Origin: Glandiceps talaboti
Lineage: Eukaryota > Hemichordata > Enteropneusta > Spengelidae
DNA length: 64,000 nt
Assembly: GCF_964340395.1 (NCBI RefSeq)
Contig: NC_135549.1
Location: 35,490,332 to 35,554,331 of the forward strand
Direction: 5' to 3'
Shown here: positions 47,198 to 59,014 of the stretch, piece after piece
Layout: each line of letters starts with the position of its first letter
Position numbering within the stretch: position 1 is the first letter of the stretch
The notes under the pieces: model-generated
Told to the model about the DNA's origin: nothing
What the model saw: the letters and a program-made list of their open reading frames with translations, nothing else
The model's database searches: none
Program-made: the position numbers and the translations under genes

Positions 47198-48074
47198 CTG
47201 TAGATATAACAATTAGAATACAGTAAACCTATATGTGCACATGAAGCTGAGACAGACACAACTTAACATTAACAAACAAAATAATGCAGATATATGCATA
47301 ATGAAAGAATACTGTAAATATTACACTCAGTGGTTCCCAGAAAATGTAGTGAAAGGAAGAGAGATAGCCTTTTGTTCATAGGGAAATAGGACCCTAAATG
47401 GACCACTGATGGCAGAAATTGGAAGAATGACCTTTGGTTGAACCCTGACCACTTTACATATACAGAGTCTTAATCTTGTCCATCTGAGCTGAACGTGTTC
47501 ATCTCCATTTTATATATCCCTTCATTTGAATGATCATAATTATGTGACACTGTGCTGACTAATCAACAACCTGATAGTGTAATTATACATGGAGACTTTC
47601 AAACCCTATTATCAGCAGTTTGCAATTCTAGTCATATACCTGTAGCAGCATAAATAGGCTAATATTTGTACATTTAAATTAGAGTCTCAAACCAAAGTCA
47701 ACCAAAGATACATTATTAAAGATCTTAGAACAGTTATAGTCTTAAACTTTAAGTCACCTTTAAGTCAAGGTAAAAGGTCAAATTTTAAAAGAAACTTTGC
47801 CCCTGATAATGTTGGGTCAGACACTTGAATGGAATATTACTACAGTTTTTGTGTTATGCAGTAACATTGATTTGTTACTACAAATACGGCCACCATTTGT
47901 CAACTTTGCATATGCAAATCAAGCAAATTCAATATAATAAATGTCACTTTTGTGCCAAGATTGAAAGATATCTCTGTTGCATGTCAGAGATATGCAGGTG
48001 TATGAACAGACGAAGTCAATTGTAAAATATATAAAATTTGATTTTACTAATGAGGACTTTGTGAATGATCTCAC
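47198..48074 (-). other. intron between the two finger exons
   Basis: About 880 bp with a donor GTGAGA at the upper end and an acceptor CTACAG at the lower end. No element recognised within it. Confidence 0.6.
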
Positions 48075-48167
48075 CTTGTTAGTTGTCAATTTCTGTTCAC
48101 AGATTGTACATTGCCAGTCATGACCAAGTTTTTCCACTTCATGGTTTAACTTGTGACGTAGTAATTG
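48075..48167 (-). CDS. exon with Cys half of U1/matrin-type zinc finger
   Basis: The exon has 31 codons, phase 0 at both ends, with an acceptor TTACCAG and a donor GTGAGA. It reads QLLRHKLNHEVEKLGHDWQC followed by TICEQKLTTNK. The CTIC pair is the Cys half of the zinc finger finished by the next exon. The upstream exon (ending at 56097) also stops in phase 0, so the three fit one reading frame. The closest family is uncertain. Large nuclear proteins with two matrin-type fingers, such as the ZNF318 type, are one candidate. Confidence 0.82.
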
Positions 48168-49230
48168 CTGGTAAAAGATAAAAACAATCCATTACTAATG
48201 ATGTTATCAAACACTAAAATAACAAAACTGAATGCTTACATGAGGGTAAAAAAGTAAGCCTTATGACCATTTTCCCATACGTGTTACTGGCAAAAATGTA
48301 GAACTGAGTACAAAATTGTATAAACACTCAATAATAGAATATTGGCTCCCTAATAATATTTTATCAATACGAATTCTATGGACATGTTTCAGCATTTTAC
48401 TAACAGTAGAATATTTGCACCATGTTTTCAATGCATTGAATGTAGTCTAATATAGATTACATAGCAATTATACTACAAACTTGTCAACCATATCAAAGTC
48501 TCAGAAAAATTGAGCCATACAAGTCTTTGATGAAAACACAGACATCACATTAATGTCACAGATAATGATTGAAAAGAAACAAAGTGACATACATGTACAT
48601 TTGTCCCCTCTACACTGCCAGGTCTGAAAGAAATTGGCTTTAATAACATTTCATCCAAAAGATGGTTTCAAATAGCACCAATATCTGTCAAATAATACAA
48701 TATTTTATTTTTCTGATGATAGGCAATTTGCAAACCCGCCATGTTGAATATTGCATCATGGGAAATGTAATAATAAATACTTAAAATCAATTAGTACTGT
48801 AAACAATGTTGATACATTGGTTTGTAACCACATAGTATTCAATTCATAGTTACCCTGACCACTGTGGGGGTTTTATTTTATCAGTAGCTCCAGATTATGT
48901 ATTATGATAACCACAGATAATCCCATAGTCATTTGTATCTGAGCACACTCAGTCTGGATTGCAAGTTCTCTAATGGAAGTATGGCATGTGGAAGGCCCCA
49001 GTAGACTAGCTATGGCAAAGTGATTTGTCAATTTGAGTGGTACATACAATGTTACAGTTGTGTAGCTGGACATTCTAGTTTGCCACATTACAATTACGTG
49101 TAATTTGCCAATTATGTCATAATTAATTTCTGCAACAAGTCTTTAAGCACTGGTATAGCATTAGTAAATATATACTGACAAATCCAGGTGAATTGCTTCC
49201 TGTTGATCATGATGTTTGCAGACCCTTACA
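48168..49230. other. intron sequence, no element recognised
   Basis: Part of the long intron between exons 58345-56097 and 48167-48075. No exon or repeat recognised. Confidence 0.5.
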
Positions 49231-49234
49231 GAAA

Positions 49235-49570
49235 TACCCTATAGGATCACATAGGCGATTTCGCCTATAGACATCCATGCCTACCAGTAAAGAAACCTAT
49301 AATCCTATAGGCCATTTGGCCTATTGACATCCATGACTATAGAAGCTTATAGAATCCTATAGGCGAGTCGGCCTATCGACATTCATGCCTATAGAAACCT
49401 ATAGAATCCTATAGAGGAATTGGCCTATAGACAGCCATGCCTATAGACACCTATAGAATCCTCTAGGTGAGTTTCCCTATCGACATTAATGCCTATAGAA
49501 ACCTATAGAATCCTATAAGTAAGTTGGCTTATATAGACATTCATGCCTATAGAAACCTACAGAATCCTGT
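49235..49570. repeat. ~55-bp minisatellite with dyad symmetry, ~6 units
   Basis: The unit carries AGAATCCTATAGGCGAGTTG, then GCCTATAGACATTCATGCCT and ATAGAAACCTAT. Inside each unit CTATAGGCGA and its inverse TCGCCTATAG form a dyad. Units differ by several bases. Confidence 0.82.
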
Positions 49571-49837
49571 GTGTATGTGTGTATTCTGTACAAGGTGTAT
49601 TTGAATAGTAGAGGCCAAAGGGTTTGGAAGCTTAGAGTACCATGTACAGAGACATCAAAGTCAAGGGAATGCAATTAGCTTGAGACAAGTAGTCATGAAT
49701 ATTCATTACCCCATGCTTCTATTTGTTGTGGACAGCTTATCCTGGTGCATTTTGGGATAGCATCATTTCTATGTTATTACTAAGACGAAGCATGGACAAA
49801 AGGATACTTGTACAAATGTACATGTACATGTGCTATA

Positions 49838-50043
49838 CTGTAAACCTGCATATTTTCACGACTAGAAAATTATGCGATTTTACAGTCTTCATGTAGTTCA
49901 CAAAGATTAATTTTCACTAATAACCATACTGGTACATTGCATTATGCAGAAATATATATTTTCGCTACTACTTATTTTCGCGTTTTTGTTTTGTAGCGAA
50001 ATTAGTGGAAATAAATCTTACGCGAACATTTCTAGGTTTACAG
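49838..50043. mobile_element. 206-bp MITE flanked by TA
   Basis: It begins CTGTAAACCTGCATATTTTC and ends with the inverse of CTGTAAACCTAGAAATGTTC. TA lies on both sides (49836-49837 and 50044-50045). The arms are imperfect beyond about 12 bp. A TA duplication suggests mobilisation by a Tc1/mariner-type transposase. No coding sequence. Confidence 0.7.
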
Positions 50044-50045
50044 TA

Positions 50046-51050
50046 TTTTTGCCTAAAAATTGGACTAATTTTCAACAAATCAAGCAATTGTAGTGACAGG
50101 AATAGCTTGAAGAATATAGCTAGTACAGACCACAAGGCAGGTAGATGAAAAGGACCTCATGCATCTGAGGGAAACAGCTTTGCTATTTTATGACAGCATA
50201 TGTCCTGCTGTCCTCCAATATACATTTGTACAATGTAGCATGTTTTTTCTTTCCTATAGACATTAACAAATACATGTATGATTCACCTTATGCTTGTCAT
50301 ACTGATCAAGACCAGTAGTTTTTTGAAATGAAGGTGATTAAAACTAAATAATTGAAAAATTAAAAAGAAATGGAGATGTAAAAAATATGAAGTACCAAAT
50401 AAAGAAAATGGGAACTTGAACGCTATCACCAAGCAAATGATGACATAGTACATAGTAACAACAGAAGATGCCAGCAATAGCTCACGTATTGGCCGCAAAG
50501 CGGCTTAATGACAAATACGCAATGCCATGCACATGCTATTCACTATGTGCATTCTCCACACAGAGGTACTACACTACTCTATAATATCATCGTGAGGCAG
50601 TCGGTCACAAATGAATCTACTGTGTGCGAGCTTATGGGCTTGCCTAGTTGTGATATCAATTTTAGGTAATCAGGGAAAATTCATTAAAATATAGGAACAG
50701 ATACCATGCATGACTTATTACCTTTACTCATTCTGCAAGACATAACTATCAAGTAACTGCACAGAGGTCTATTTTTATTTATTTGCTATTTGACCAATTT
50801 AATACTTGTGTTCAGAGAGGTATCTGGAAACTTAATAATTATTGAATTGTGTCTCTAAACATATATTTTTCAGTAAATAAAAGTTTAAAGAGATGAAAGT
50901 TTGGTTTTTGAAAGTCTTGCTTTGTAAATATTATTCTTTTTCTTGTTTCAAGAATTCATTTTGCAGAATATTCTTGGGATATTAATAAATTTTCTATGTC
51001 TAGAAATTGTATAGAAACTGGTATGCATTTGCAAGCAAAAGCATAGTTTC
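50046..51050. other. unannotated intron interval
   Basis: No exon or recognised repeat. Confidence 0.5.
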
Positions 51051-51800
51051 AGGGCACAGTTGGGGACATGAAGAGGCAATTAGATGATGTTTGGATTGGT
51101 GTAAATTGGCTGATAGTGAATATATTGAGGGTAGGATAGTGTGGCAGTGAAACAGGGTTACATACCTAAGGGTTGGGAGACATCTGGTATATTACAGGAC
51201 CATGGTAGGGTAGCTGTAATATGTTTGCATGACATGGGCATTTCCATTAGGTGAATGTGCAGATTTAACATAGATGTGGTCTATTAGGGTGCCTTTGAGT
51301 GTGGTAGCTGTTTTAACAACTTGGTTGAATTGGAAGCTGGACATGAATTTCTCAACTGGGTGAACTTTTGGTTGACAGTGATTGTGTGCATGGATGCAAT
51401 GAGTTGGCTAAGATTGCTGAGGAACAAGCTGGTTTGGTATAAACAGACTATTAGGAGAGACATCTCAGGAATTAATAACGCAACATGTTCTATGTTGGTA
51501 GGTACTTGTATTTGAATTCTTTGAGCCTGTATGTGGTTTTTGAGATAAACAGCAACTCCTCCATGTTGTTGTGATCTGACAGAGGTGAACTGAGGTGAGT
51601 GGTATGCATCACGTCTGTCTTGACGAAACATGTTGTATTCTGATATTTGAATGTTTGTACTTGGATATTCAGGTTGTAGCCAGGTTTCAGCAAGACCAAT
51701 AATGTCAGCATTATGTTTGTTTGTGTGGATAAGCATATCTTTGAAGTGGTTGAACAAGCCTTCTATATTGTGATAGAAAAGCTTCAGGCATGTTGAAGGA
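51050..51800 (-). pseudogene. LINE endonuclease domain remnant
   Basis: The minus strand encodes the start of an apurinic-type endonuclease of a non-LTR retrotransposon: LFNHFKDMLIHTNKHNADII, GLAETWLQPEY, then HGGVAVYLKNHIQ and LLIVCLYQ (51757-51284). Further down, TLIDHIYVKS-like sequence in another frame (about 51290-51240) is the end of the domain. No reverse transcriptase follows, and stops and frameshifts are present. It is an old fragment next to family 1 copy D but in no clear relation to it. Confidence 0.72.
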
Positions 51801-51960
51801 ATTAGAGAATTCGAATGGTTGCATTTTGTTGCAGGCTTCAGTTACAAGATTGTTACAGTAAAAGGCCTTAGGTTCATAGTGAGTGACATGAAGATCAGAC
51901 AGTGAAGTTACTCGGCTGAGTGCTATATATATGCCATGCCAGAACTGAAGACATTGTTTA

Positions 51961-52732
51961 ACAAGTCATTGAGAATGACATAGTCCCCGCTATGATTGGG
52001 TTTTAAGGAACTGGCAGTTTATGTTGTCATTTTCTTGATATCACTACTCTGATCACGCAACAACATTTGTGAACCTAAAACAAACAGACTTAGATATGTT
52101 GTGTCTGCTTGTTGGACATGGAATATGCCTCCAACAATAAAGGATTGGTTGGGTATGGGGGATCATATCACGATGAAAATGGAGTCTGAGTTATGGCTTT
52201 GGACATGGAAAATTCACAAACAAAATGGCTGCCAGGCAGCCATATTGGATCGTATCACGACGAAAATGGATATGCACATGTATGTCATAGAACGCTGTCC
52301 TAATACCAACTTTGAATGAGATCTGTTTAAGCATGTCTGAGTTATGGCTTTGGACATGGAAAATTCACAAACAAAATGGCTGCCAGGCAGCCATATTGGA
52401 TCGTATCACGACGAAAATGGATATGCACATGTATGTTATAGAACACTGTCCTAATACCAACTTTGAATGAGATCTGTTCAAGCATGTCTGAGTTATGACT
52501 TTGGACATGAAAATTCGCAAACAAAATGGTTGCTAGGCGGCCATATTGGATCGTATCATAAAACAAATTGACGTGCATATGTATGCCATGCATATGTAGC
52601 ATGTTGCCCCTGTACCAAGTTTGAAAAAAATCGGTCCAGGCATCTCCAAGAAACGGCTGCGGACGGACGGACGGACGGACAGACGGAACCCAATCCATAA
52701 GTCCCCGTTCCGGACTTCGTCCGCGGGGACTA
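51961..52732 (-). mobile_element. Helitron-like family 1, copy D (clean full copy)
   Basis: It starts ACAAGTCATTGAGAATGACA and ends GCGGGGACTA. The unique left part (to about 52165) shows the sequence GGGGATCATATCACG uninterrupted, which is the empty target of the LINE in copy B. Three ~150-bp units and an ACGG run (about 52661-52680) follow. Confidence 0.82.
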
Positions 52733-53450
52733 AATATGGACAATTCTAGGTATATTCATCATTGTATCAAGTCAATATCACTGAAAATGGATGGAACTGT
52801 TGAGCACATCAACAATCTTTTATTTTCATATGGGTTTGGGGAGGTAAAGATTATGCAAAGAGTGGGAGACAAACATTTAATTTTAAATCTCTTCAAGCAG
52901 AGATGTCGTGATATAGATGGTCAGGGTTGGGTCAATGGTTTGTCAGAAAGTCCAAATCTTGACACATACAAACATTTCAAATCTCTTCAGTATGAAAGTT
53001 ATATTTCAAATATCGATAAGATGATATTTTGACCAACTCTTGGTAGATTTAGAGCTTCCAATCACAATTTAGCGATATGAAAGGGAAAGAGAGATGGTGT
53101 ATTAAGAGATAGAAGATAATGTATTTTTTGTAATATTGGTAATTCAATTGAAGATGAATGTCATTTTTTGTTTAATATGCCCTGTATATCAACAATTCAG
53201 AGAATTGTATATCCCACAATATTTCTTTGAACCTCCTTCGCAATCTAAATTTCATTCTTTGATGAGAATAAATCATGTACATACTCAGAATAATTTAGCA
53301 AAGTTTGTATTTTTTGCTTTCCGTATACGCCAAAGTATGATTAGATTAATTTTGGCTTTATTTACTATTATTACGTGGATTGTATGTGACATTGCTGTTT
53401 GTCACAACAAACCTCTACATTTACAGTTTTTTTGTATATATTATTGATTT
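52733..53450 (+). pseudogene. LINE (L1/Tx1-like) C-terminal remnant
   Basis: Directly after the end of family 1 copy D, the plus strand encodes ILNLFKQRCRDIDGQGWVNG, then LSESPNLDTYKHFKSLQYES. In another frame (about 53110-53230) it encodes CNIGNSIEDECHFLFNMP, a Cys/His-bearing block found near the C-terminus of several LINE ORF2 proteins. Stops and frameshifts interrupt it. No polymerase motifs remain. Confidence 0.6.
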
Positions 53451-54371
53451 CTGCACGTTAGGCCTGTGGCCATGGTACTGTGAAAGTATATTTTATTATA
53501 CATACCTGGGATATGTACACTCGTTTCCATGGCAAATAATAAACAAAATTCAAACCCTCATAACATCACTAGTACGCATCAGAAAGTTTACATACTTTAT
53601 GGTAAGCATGATACCTCTCTATACTTTGATTCTATACAACTCATTTATGGCAATACCCTTATGTAACACTCAGTTCAAGAATTTTGTGATGCACGCCACA
53701 ATGAAGTGAATTTCCATGGTTCTCAAGTTTGTTTGGTTACTCAAAATCTAAAAATCAGATTTGGACAAAACTTGTTGATATATATTTTGATATACATACC
53801 TTTTAATACAAGCGACCTGAATACTTTGAAAGGTCTAGAACGAAGCCAATTAATGTGAGAAAACTAGAGAAAATTTGACCCAATTAAAGCACTGAGTACA
53901 GAGCCCAACATTGCAACACAGTGACAACATTTACCCTCATATATATCTCATTTGCATTGTTATGATAATATGTTAATATGAATAAATGTGATTTGGCAGC
54001 AAACTCACCCTCAATATCAAAAGATACTTAAAATTATATCTAAAAAAGAGATGATTTTTAATTTTGATTGAAGAAGAGATTGTATGGATTTATCTTGGTG
54101 AATTCTCCAGCATGAATTTTTGGTAGAAAGCTGGTGATTTGACCCAGATGATGAAGCTGACCTGGCTTGACTGTCTCTTCTCATGCATGCTTCATGTGCT
54201 TTCAGCAAACAGAAACATGTGGGAGTATCAAACAAAGTAAAAAGATTTTCAATTTGAAATAGTGAAAAGATCATGAACTTATGTTGGCAAATTCTCCAGC
54301 ATGATTGTGATCTTATGGCCAAACACACCATGTAATGTTTAGCTTTCAAAGCTATTACTGTAGAAGGAGTT
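53451..54371. other. unannotated intron interval
   Basis: No exon or recognised repeat; open frames at 53380-53709 and 54017-54472 show no motifs. Confidence 0.5.
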
Positions 54372-54375
54372 TTAA

Positions 54376-55373
54376 CCCTTGTGATGCCGTGTCGTTGATG
54401 TCTGCGTGCGATGTAGCACTTCTGCACTGTAGGCCACGTCATTGATATCAACGACAACAGGGTAATTAGCATATGCAGTCAATAAAGTGACGTAGTAATG
54501 GGTTTATCGCTGTCCAGCCCTTATACCCATAATAAGCAATGATGTACACGATGTTATCTTATTAAATATTAAGTTATTCAGGCGGGAAACAGTCACGTGT
54601 TCGATTTCTCTCACTTTTTGCTGCCGAATGCAAATAGCGCCTACTTAGTAATGCCTAATATGGCAGCCACTATGGATATGTATGTTGACCTTCTACATTA
54701 TGCTAATATATTGAACGAAGTAAACCCAGAAGACAGAGAGTTTTTCGCTCGACAATTTCTAGACAGTGGTAGCGATGATGATGAAAAATTTTACGTTTTT
54801 GAGGGAGTAAATTTTGTCCTCCTAGAACGTATTGAAAACCTTCCTATAACTTCAACTTTTGGACTGACGTCGTCAATGGCTGGTCCCACGATCGCGCGAT
54901 CCTGCCAATGACAAACCACAGATACCAATGCTGCATGCCGTACGATTACTCCTACGTGTTGGTTTACATGAACTGATAAAGACATTACATTACAGCAGGA
55001 TCATGTGGCAGGATCTACATCATTGTCTTTTGTCAGATTACTGACTGTCTATTAATTTTTACAGCTAATTTCCAATTGTAATCCTTGTATTTATCAAAAA
55101 ACTAAATTTCACATGCTTTTATGACCAAAAACGTGTGTTTTATACCAATTTTTCCCCAATTTCTTGGTCAAGTTACTGACCATACATTCATGTAAATTAA
55201 AAAAATTAAAATTCAATATTTCATAATTATTGATATACTTGTAGATGAGACCATACCCCACCTGTTTTGGTGTAAAATGATCACTATCAAAACATTGTGT
55301 ACAACTGTGTGCAACCTAAACAGTCCCTGGCCTAGGGGGTCATTTGCATGGAAAGTCTATGGCATCTTAAGGG
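54376..55373 (+). mobile_element. piggyBac-like non-autonomous element, copy 2
   Basis: TTAA flanks both ends (54372-54375 and 55374-55377), the target duplication diagnostic of piggyBac elements. The ends CCCTTGTGATGCC and GGCATCTTAAGGG are inverted copies. The plus strand keeps the N-terminal region of a transposase (about 54660-54850): NILNEVNPEDREFFARQFLD, then an SGSDDDE acidic stretch, later lost to frameshift. The catalytic core is deleted. Compared with copy 1 at 23171 it lacks a ~180-bp internal segment. Confidence 0.82.
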
Positions 55374-55377
55374 TTAA

Positions 55378-56096
55378 AGGCCAAGACAAGAATTGTTTCT
55401 GGTCGGTGCACATCACTGAAATACATAATGTACCCCCACTTTGATTTTTTTCCCATGTTTTTCCAGCCAAAACAGTCTACAGATCTGAGGAAAAACACAA
55501 AATAACTCTACCTACATTAATTGCTACTTCAGTAAAGACAACTGCAGAACTAATCATGAACAATTTTTTTTTTTAAATTTGCGTTGTCATACCACTTTAG
55601 ACAACATATCCTGACCAGAATCAATGCTTTTCTTTTTTGTGGCCTATAGATCTAATTACCAAAAATATGCCAATAACTTATTAGAACTAAAAGCTACATC
55701 AAGAGTATTTTCAGGACAGATTCACTTTGGTATCGCCAATGTATGTACTAAATTATATTGAATTTATAAGTGTGCATTCTTGAGATATAGCCAAATTACC
55801 GAAAATCATTAATTACATAAATTGCTCATTAATATTCATGGCTGTTTACCAAAACCTAATCAGTTCTTACCATTACCCTATGGAACACCTGTACCAAATT
55901 TTATTTGAATTAAGACAGCCTTTTTTTAGAAAATGGTGATACAGACACAGACAGAGACAGACAGACACACATACAGACTGTTCTCCCCTAATATATATCC
56001 TTCCTTATGGAAGGAAACAAATGGTTACCACTCTAACTAGAAGTTGTATGCAAAAAAAGGAGATAAGTAAAATAGTCAAGCTAAAAGTGACCATAC
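55378..56096. other. intron with a simple CAGA-type repeat
   Basis: The intron starts with the donor at 56096. A dispersed-repeat-like segment with a CAGACA run (about 55935-55975) is present; nothing else recognised. Confidence 0.5.
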
Positions 56097-58345
56097 CCGT
56101 TCTCTTCTTCTCCTCCTATCCCTTGATCGATTGATTGTTGGATTTCTTTCACACTTCAGTGGGCTTGTGCTGCCTTGCATTGAATCTTGAATGCCTTCTC
56201 CATGACCATCATCATGCACACTGAGGACAACTTTTCGGCGATCTTTCAAATCACACTGAGTATGGTGTAGATTCTTACTTTCTGAAAATAGATCCTGGTA
56301 GAAACCACGAACACTAGATTCCGTGTCATACTGCTCTGTTAGACCTGTTTTTGATGCGCCATGGAACAACCCCTCACCATGAAATCTCTGGTCAGAGTGA
56401 CCAGATCCAGGGAAGGAACTTCTATACTGCTGGCTTGTATTCAGTAATGTATGTGGTAGTTGTCTTGTTACTTCAAATTCCTTTTGCTGTATCTCCAAAT
56501 GGTGCTTGATCTGCTCAGATACACCCGAATACACTTCTCTATACTGTGATGCCAAATGTGGATCCATATTCCCAGCAGAGAGTCGCATTTCAATAAGTTT
56601 CTTCATTTGGAATGCCGAATCTATATCTGCAGTTTCAACTCTGTGTAGTGTTGTGTTGTCAACATCCATCCCTTGGCCTTTCAGCTGACTAGACATGTTA
56701 AAGTCCTCAGACTCCTTACTTTTTCCCCATCCAATGCCACAACTGGCATTGCCTGGATTCTGACTCCCTGGCCAATCAGCACCTACACTGCTTTTATGTT
56801 GGCTGGACAACTGCTGCAGGTTAGATAACGATGAATAAATTGCTCCTAATTCTGAGGCAGTTTTTGAATCAAGGTCTTCAGAATCAAGACACTGTTGAAT
56901 AAGAAGTTTCTGTTGGTGAAGTAATTCACTTTGTGATGTTACACCTCTCACATCAACAGCTTCTGAAGAATATTTATCAGGTTTTTTATGCTGTTGGTAC
57001 TGATCATCATTCAACTTAGTTTTGTCAAGTAGTGCTATCTCATATCTGTAAGGGACACGTTTCTTTTTCCTTGGTGGTGATGAACTTATGGTAGGGACTG
57101 CAATAGTTGGCGTCTGAGGAGATAGTGATTTTGGCCACTTTGATGATATACTTTTAAAGAACTCTTTTCCTCTACCATCAGATTGGACTTGTCTTGGATT
57201 ACCATAATTAGATGTTGTGTGTGTAACTAATTCATATTTCTTGTCTGAATTATTCACTTTTTGATCATTAGATCCATATAAAGTTAACTTATGGTGTCTC
57301 TCAGAAAGTCCCATATTTTGAAGTTTGGATGATCTGTGCATTTGTTTGCCAGATTTGCTGTCCACAGTATCTCTATATCTGTTGGCAAAACTGCCCTGCC
57401 GCTCATCACGGGGATCTTTGGATTGAGCTCTTGGCTTCTCTTCAGGTCTCAGCAAATAAATATCTTGACCATAGTGATCTTCATTGCCAAAGGACTTGTT
57501 TTGTCCATCAAATGCACCTTCATATCCAGTGAAGTTCTGAGTTTCATTTTTGTGTCCTCCATAAGAACCAGCCAATATTTTCTTACTATTCAGGGAATTT
57601 CCAGCTGCTAAGGACTTCTCAGCCCTATCTCTATGTAACTGCTTTCTGTTCCTATCTGGTTTCACCTCATTCTGGAGATCTTCATGTGATCGATGAATAA
57701 AATGTTCAGACATCTCCTTGGCTTCTCGATTTGATGTAGAGACATCCTGCCTATGGTCATATGTAGATGAAATAGTTGTGTATGATTTGGTACTGTTAAC
57801 ATCTTCACCTTTGTGATGCTTTGACTCTTCTCTCTTGTATGACTGATTACTGTGTTCAGCTTCCTGGTTAGTTGTTAGCATTTTTTCCTTCCTATATCTT
57901 TCTGATCCATGACTCTCTTCATAATATGTCTTGTGATGTGAAGATTTGTTCTTTCTGTCATAAACTTCTCTGTATGTATTTGACTCTCCTTGGCTCTGAT
58001 ATCCCAATCCTGGTACTACCGGTATATCTTTGTAAGACATTCCATATTGACAACTACCCTGCCCATATGTGTGGTAACCTGATGTGTCTGTCTGTGGTAT
58101 GTTTTCACCATATATTGATTTACCATACCATCTGTGATTTTGTTTAGCCTGATTGTGCTGCCATGCACCTACATCCCTGTCTACCACAGGTGGACTTGTG
58201 TGCTGGTTAGGTACATGTAGGTAAGTTGATTGCTGGTAACAGCCATGTGTTTCATCAAGTCCAACAATATTGAGACTGCAACCTGATTCTTGAACAAAAC
58301 CTGCTGGCCGCTGAAGGGGCCAGAGATTCTGGCTAGAATTAGCAC
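56097..58345 (-). CDS. large exon of U1/matrin-type zinc-finger gene
   Basis: The exon is open for 749 codons on the minus strand. The acceptor TAATTCCAG lies just above 58345 (phase 1 entry, reading ANSSQNLWPLQRPAGF), and a donor GTATGG lies at 56096 (phase 0 exit after RRRRRER). The protein is polar and rich in Ser, Lys, Gln, Tyr and His, and it is probably disordered. Features include a basic PPRKKKRVPYRYEIALLD segment (nuclear-signal-like). Two related ~32-residue blocks are HQQKLLIQQCLDSEDLDSKT and QMKKLIEMRLSAGNMDPHLA, each continuing with A-x-x-Y-x-x-(L/V)S. The end is Arg-rich. It joins in frame to the finger exon at 48167. The true start codon is upstream, on an exon not found here. 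Confidence 0.85.
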
Positions 58346-58600
58346 CTGGAATTATCAGAAATAAAGTATTATTATACCTCTACTTACAAACAATAAAAAG
58401 CAAAAATAATTCTTGAAATGAAATTTTAGCATGATGAGAAAAGGTGTATATAGCAATAATTAATAATAACAATAACAACAATAATAATAATAATAATATG
58501 TACTTCTTTAAAAATGCCTTTCATGTAAAAAGACATCTCAAGGCACTGTACACATAAAAACAATCATAAAACATACATAAAAAATAAAATAAAATAGAAA
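58346..58600 (-). repeat. AAT/AAC simple repeat with a LINE/SINE-like 3' tail
   Basis: Just upstream of the large exon, an AAT/AAC-rich run (58455-58498) adjoins a segment that reads on the minus strand as GTGCCTTGAGATGTCTTTTT, then GAAAGGCATTTTTAAA. This resembles the 3' tails of CR1/L2 LINEs and their SINEs. Confidence 0.5.
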
Positions 58601-58747
58601 ATGTAAACGAGGAAGCAATATGTACCGGTACATGTACAGTTGTAGTAGTAGAACTAGGGGCCTTGTTATATTTTTTAAAGGAAGCAATACAAAATGTAAG
58701 TACAGTTGTAATAGAACTAGGGGCATAGTTATTGACATCACTGTACT

Positions 58748-58782
<35 letters not shown>
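58748..58782. repeat. (GT)n microsatellite
   Basis: GT run of about 17 units. Confidence 0.9.
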
Positions 58783-58785
<3 letters not shown>

Positions 58786-59014
58786 TATGTTGGTGATCCA
58801 TGTATGATGTGTGTATGGAATAATGTACACACAAATTCAGGCCTAAACAAATTCCAAAAGTCACTTGTCAAGGTTTCAATTTCACTTGCCCAACTTTGTG
58901 AATAAACTGGTTGTCTCACTTTTTATGGTAACAAGCGATTTCAGTAGTAGGGCATCATTTTACATGGGCTAGCACACATTTTTGGCAAATTGATGGCAAT
59001 AGAAATAACATACA

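Noticed and set aside
57329-58147. Plus-strand frames of 67-91 codons opposite the large exon
   Set aside because: They are antisense shadows. The minus-strand frame is far longer and is bounded by splice sites that continue in phase.
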